From Thermoplasmata archaeon (GTDB taxonomy: Archaea; Thermoplasmatota; Thermoplasmata; Lutacidiplasmatales; UBA184), in the NCBI GenBank assembly GCA_021848165.1, contig JAJZMW010000076.1, forward strand, positions 1-6,403: 6,403 nt of DNA. Reading direction: 5' to 3'. Below, in pieces: positions 5,657 through 6,403 of this stretch. Each line of letters starts with the position of its first letter. Position 1 is the first letter of the stretch. The notes under the pieces were generated by a model, which did no database searches, was not told where the DNA came from, and saw nothing but the letters and a program-made list of their open reading frames with translations. Both the position numbers and the translations under genes were made by a program.

Positions 5657-6232
5657 TCACCGGGGGGGCGGTGGGCGCAGCCGATCGGCGAACTTCTCGC
5701 GGAACTTCGCCATCTTCGGCGCGATGACGAGCTGACAGTACCCCTGACCTGGGTTCCGACGGAAGTAGTTGCGGTGGTGCTCCTCGGCCGGAAAGAACCG
5801 GGCGTCGCCGACGAGCTCCGTGACGATCGGGCGGCGAAAGACCCGCTCCGCCGTCAGGCGATCGATCATCGCCCGGGCCGCGACGCGTTGCGGCTCGTCC
5901 CGGTAGAAGATCGCGCTGCGGTACTGCGTCCCGACGTCGTTGCCTTGGCGATTGAGCGTCGTCGGATCGTGGGTCGAGAAGAACACCGTCAGGATCTCGG
6001 CGAAGCTCGTTTGCGACGGGTCGAAACGGATCTCGACGGCCTCCGCGTGGCCGGTCGCTCCCGTGCAGACCTCCTCGTACGTCGGGTTCGGCGTGTGCCC
6101 TCCGGCGTAGCCGGGGCGCACCGAGAGGACCCCCGCGAGCTCGGAGTAGACCGCTTCGGTGCACCAGAAGCATCCGCCGGCCAGGACCGCGATCTCCTCG
6201 GGAGGTGGCGCGGAAGCGGACGGAGGATCCAT
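5657..6232 (-). CDS. msrA: Peptide-methionine (S)-S-oxide reductase
   Basis: MsrA reduces the S epimer of methionine sulfoxide, free or in proteins, back to methionine and so repairs oxidative damage, in the cytosol since no signal peptide is seen. The 191-residue length is normal. The catalytic motif GGCFWC has the nucleophile Cys21. YAGG (42-45), the segment PTYEEVCTGATGHAEAV (50-66), EHHRNYF (151-157) and NPGQGYCQLVI (160-170) follow in the family order. Cys166 in GYC is the likely resolving cysteine. Cys24 and Cys56 are two further cysteines; a GCFWC form is a known variant of the more usual GCFWG. The ATG at 6232 lies 8 nt after the stop of the preceding gene, so the two are almost certainly co-transcribed. 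A possible GGAG (6246-6249) overlaps the end of that gene but is 13 nt away, longer than ideal. Electrons probably come from thioredoxin. Confidence 0.95.
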   Translation of the reverse strand: MDPPSASAPPPEEIAVLAGGCFWCTEAVYSELAGVLSVRPGYAGGHTPNPTYEEVCTGATGHAEAVEIRFDPSQTSFAEILTVFFSTHDPTTLNRQGNDVGTQYRSAIFYRDEPQRVAARAMIDRLTAERVFRRPIVTELVGDARFFPAEEHHRNYFRRNPGQGYCQLVIAPKMAKFREKFADRLRPPPPR

Positions 6233-6240
6233 GGTCGGCC

Positions 6241-6403
6241 CTAGGCTCCGGCGTAGGAGGCTTTCGTCACCTTCGCTCCCCGCATCGGCAGGCGTTCGTG
6301 GATCGCGCCGACCAGGTCCCGGACCGTCGCTTCGGCGAAGAGCCCGTAGAGGTCGATCGTGATCGAATGCCGCCGCTCGCGGTGCCGGTGGCGGAGGACG
6401 ACG
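6241..6403 (-). CDS. Unrecognised protein, C-terminal 53 residues (cut by window edge)
   Basis: Only the C-terminal end is inside the window. It reads from the right edge through RHRHRERRHSITIDLYG, LFAEATVRDLVGAIHERLP and ends VTKASYAGA before a TAG stop at 6241-6243. The pattern looks coding: a basic stretch, a beta strand (SITIDLYG), an amphipathic helix (EATVRDLVGAIHERL) and a short basic tail. I do not recognise the family. It stops 8 nt before the msrA start on the same strand, so it is probably the upstream member of an operon with msrA. Confidence 0.6.
   Translation of the reverse strand, partial: VVLRHRHRERRHSITIDLYGLFAEATVRDLVGAIHERLPMRGAKVTKASYAGA

Noticed and set aside
3834..5735. 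A 633-codon plus-strand frame opposite the fused permease
   Set aside because: Its product is almost all Arg, Asp, Glu, Gly and Pro, with no hydrophobic core. It mirrors the codon usage of the permease on the other strand, where helices and motifs are clear.
5556..6173. Extension of the fused permease upstream into the msrA region
   Set aside because: The frame is open but overlaps msrA out of frame and is low in complexity. The ATG at 5555 lies shortly before a normal cytosolic tail and signal-anchor helix, and a promoter-like gap precedes it.
1..6403. CRISPR array, tRNA or rRNA gene, insertion sequence, or attachment site
   Set aside because: No regularly spaced repeats, cloverleaf-like segment, transposase motif or terminal inverted repeats were seen. 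Nearly all sequence is covered by genes, and the gaps are about 110 bases or shorter.

Overview
The window is very GC-rich DNA that reads as archaeal, most likely from a high-GC member of the Thermoplasmatota. The main clue is a pair of tandem extracellular beta-type domains with the signatures TFTESGIP and TWSESGLP, which I associate with cell-surface proteins of Thermoplasmata and related archaea. Supporting clues are the lack of convincing Shine-Dalgarno sequences, TATA-like boxes about 29 nt before two start codons (as in leaderless archaeal genes), a SWIM zinc-finger protein, and a zinc-ribbon threonine synthase. The lineage is an inference; no rRNA or other marker gene is present.

Layout from left to right. 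Bases 1-317 (minus) hold the N-terminal third of an EamA/DMT-family membrane transporter cut by the window edge. Bases 420-1583 (minus) hold a complete threonine synthase (thrC). Divergent from it, bases 1695-2513 (plus) encode a SWIM zinc-finger protein of unknown role. A 94-base convergent gap follows. Then a minus-strand block reads from right to left: the C-terminal end of an unrecognised protein (6241-6403), msrA (5657-6232, 8 nt downstream of it), a 101-base regulatory gap, a 660-residue permease (3573-5555), and a second permease (2608-3576) that overlaps the first through an ATGA junction.

The most interesting object is the 660-residue permease. Its C-terminal half is a DppB/OppB-type ABC transporter permease. 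Its N-terminal half is a membrane-anchored surface protein: transmembrane helix, two ESGL-type domains, second transmembrane helix, then a basic cytosolic linker. The two halves are one uninterrupted frame. Its partner is a diverged DppC/OppC-type permease. Neither an ABC ATPase nor a substrate-binding protein is encoded next to them, so this looks like an orphan permease pair carrying its own ectodomain. The gap before it contains a TATA-like box flanked by a perfect 14-nt palindrome and a 7-bp inverted repeat, a layout that suggests regulated transcription.

The other genes are ordinary housekeeping: methionine sulfoxide repair (MsrA), threonine biosynthesis (ThrC) and a possible metabolite exporter (EamA). 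I found no tRNA, rRNA, CRISPR array, insertion sequence or integration site.
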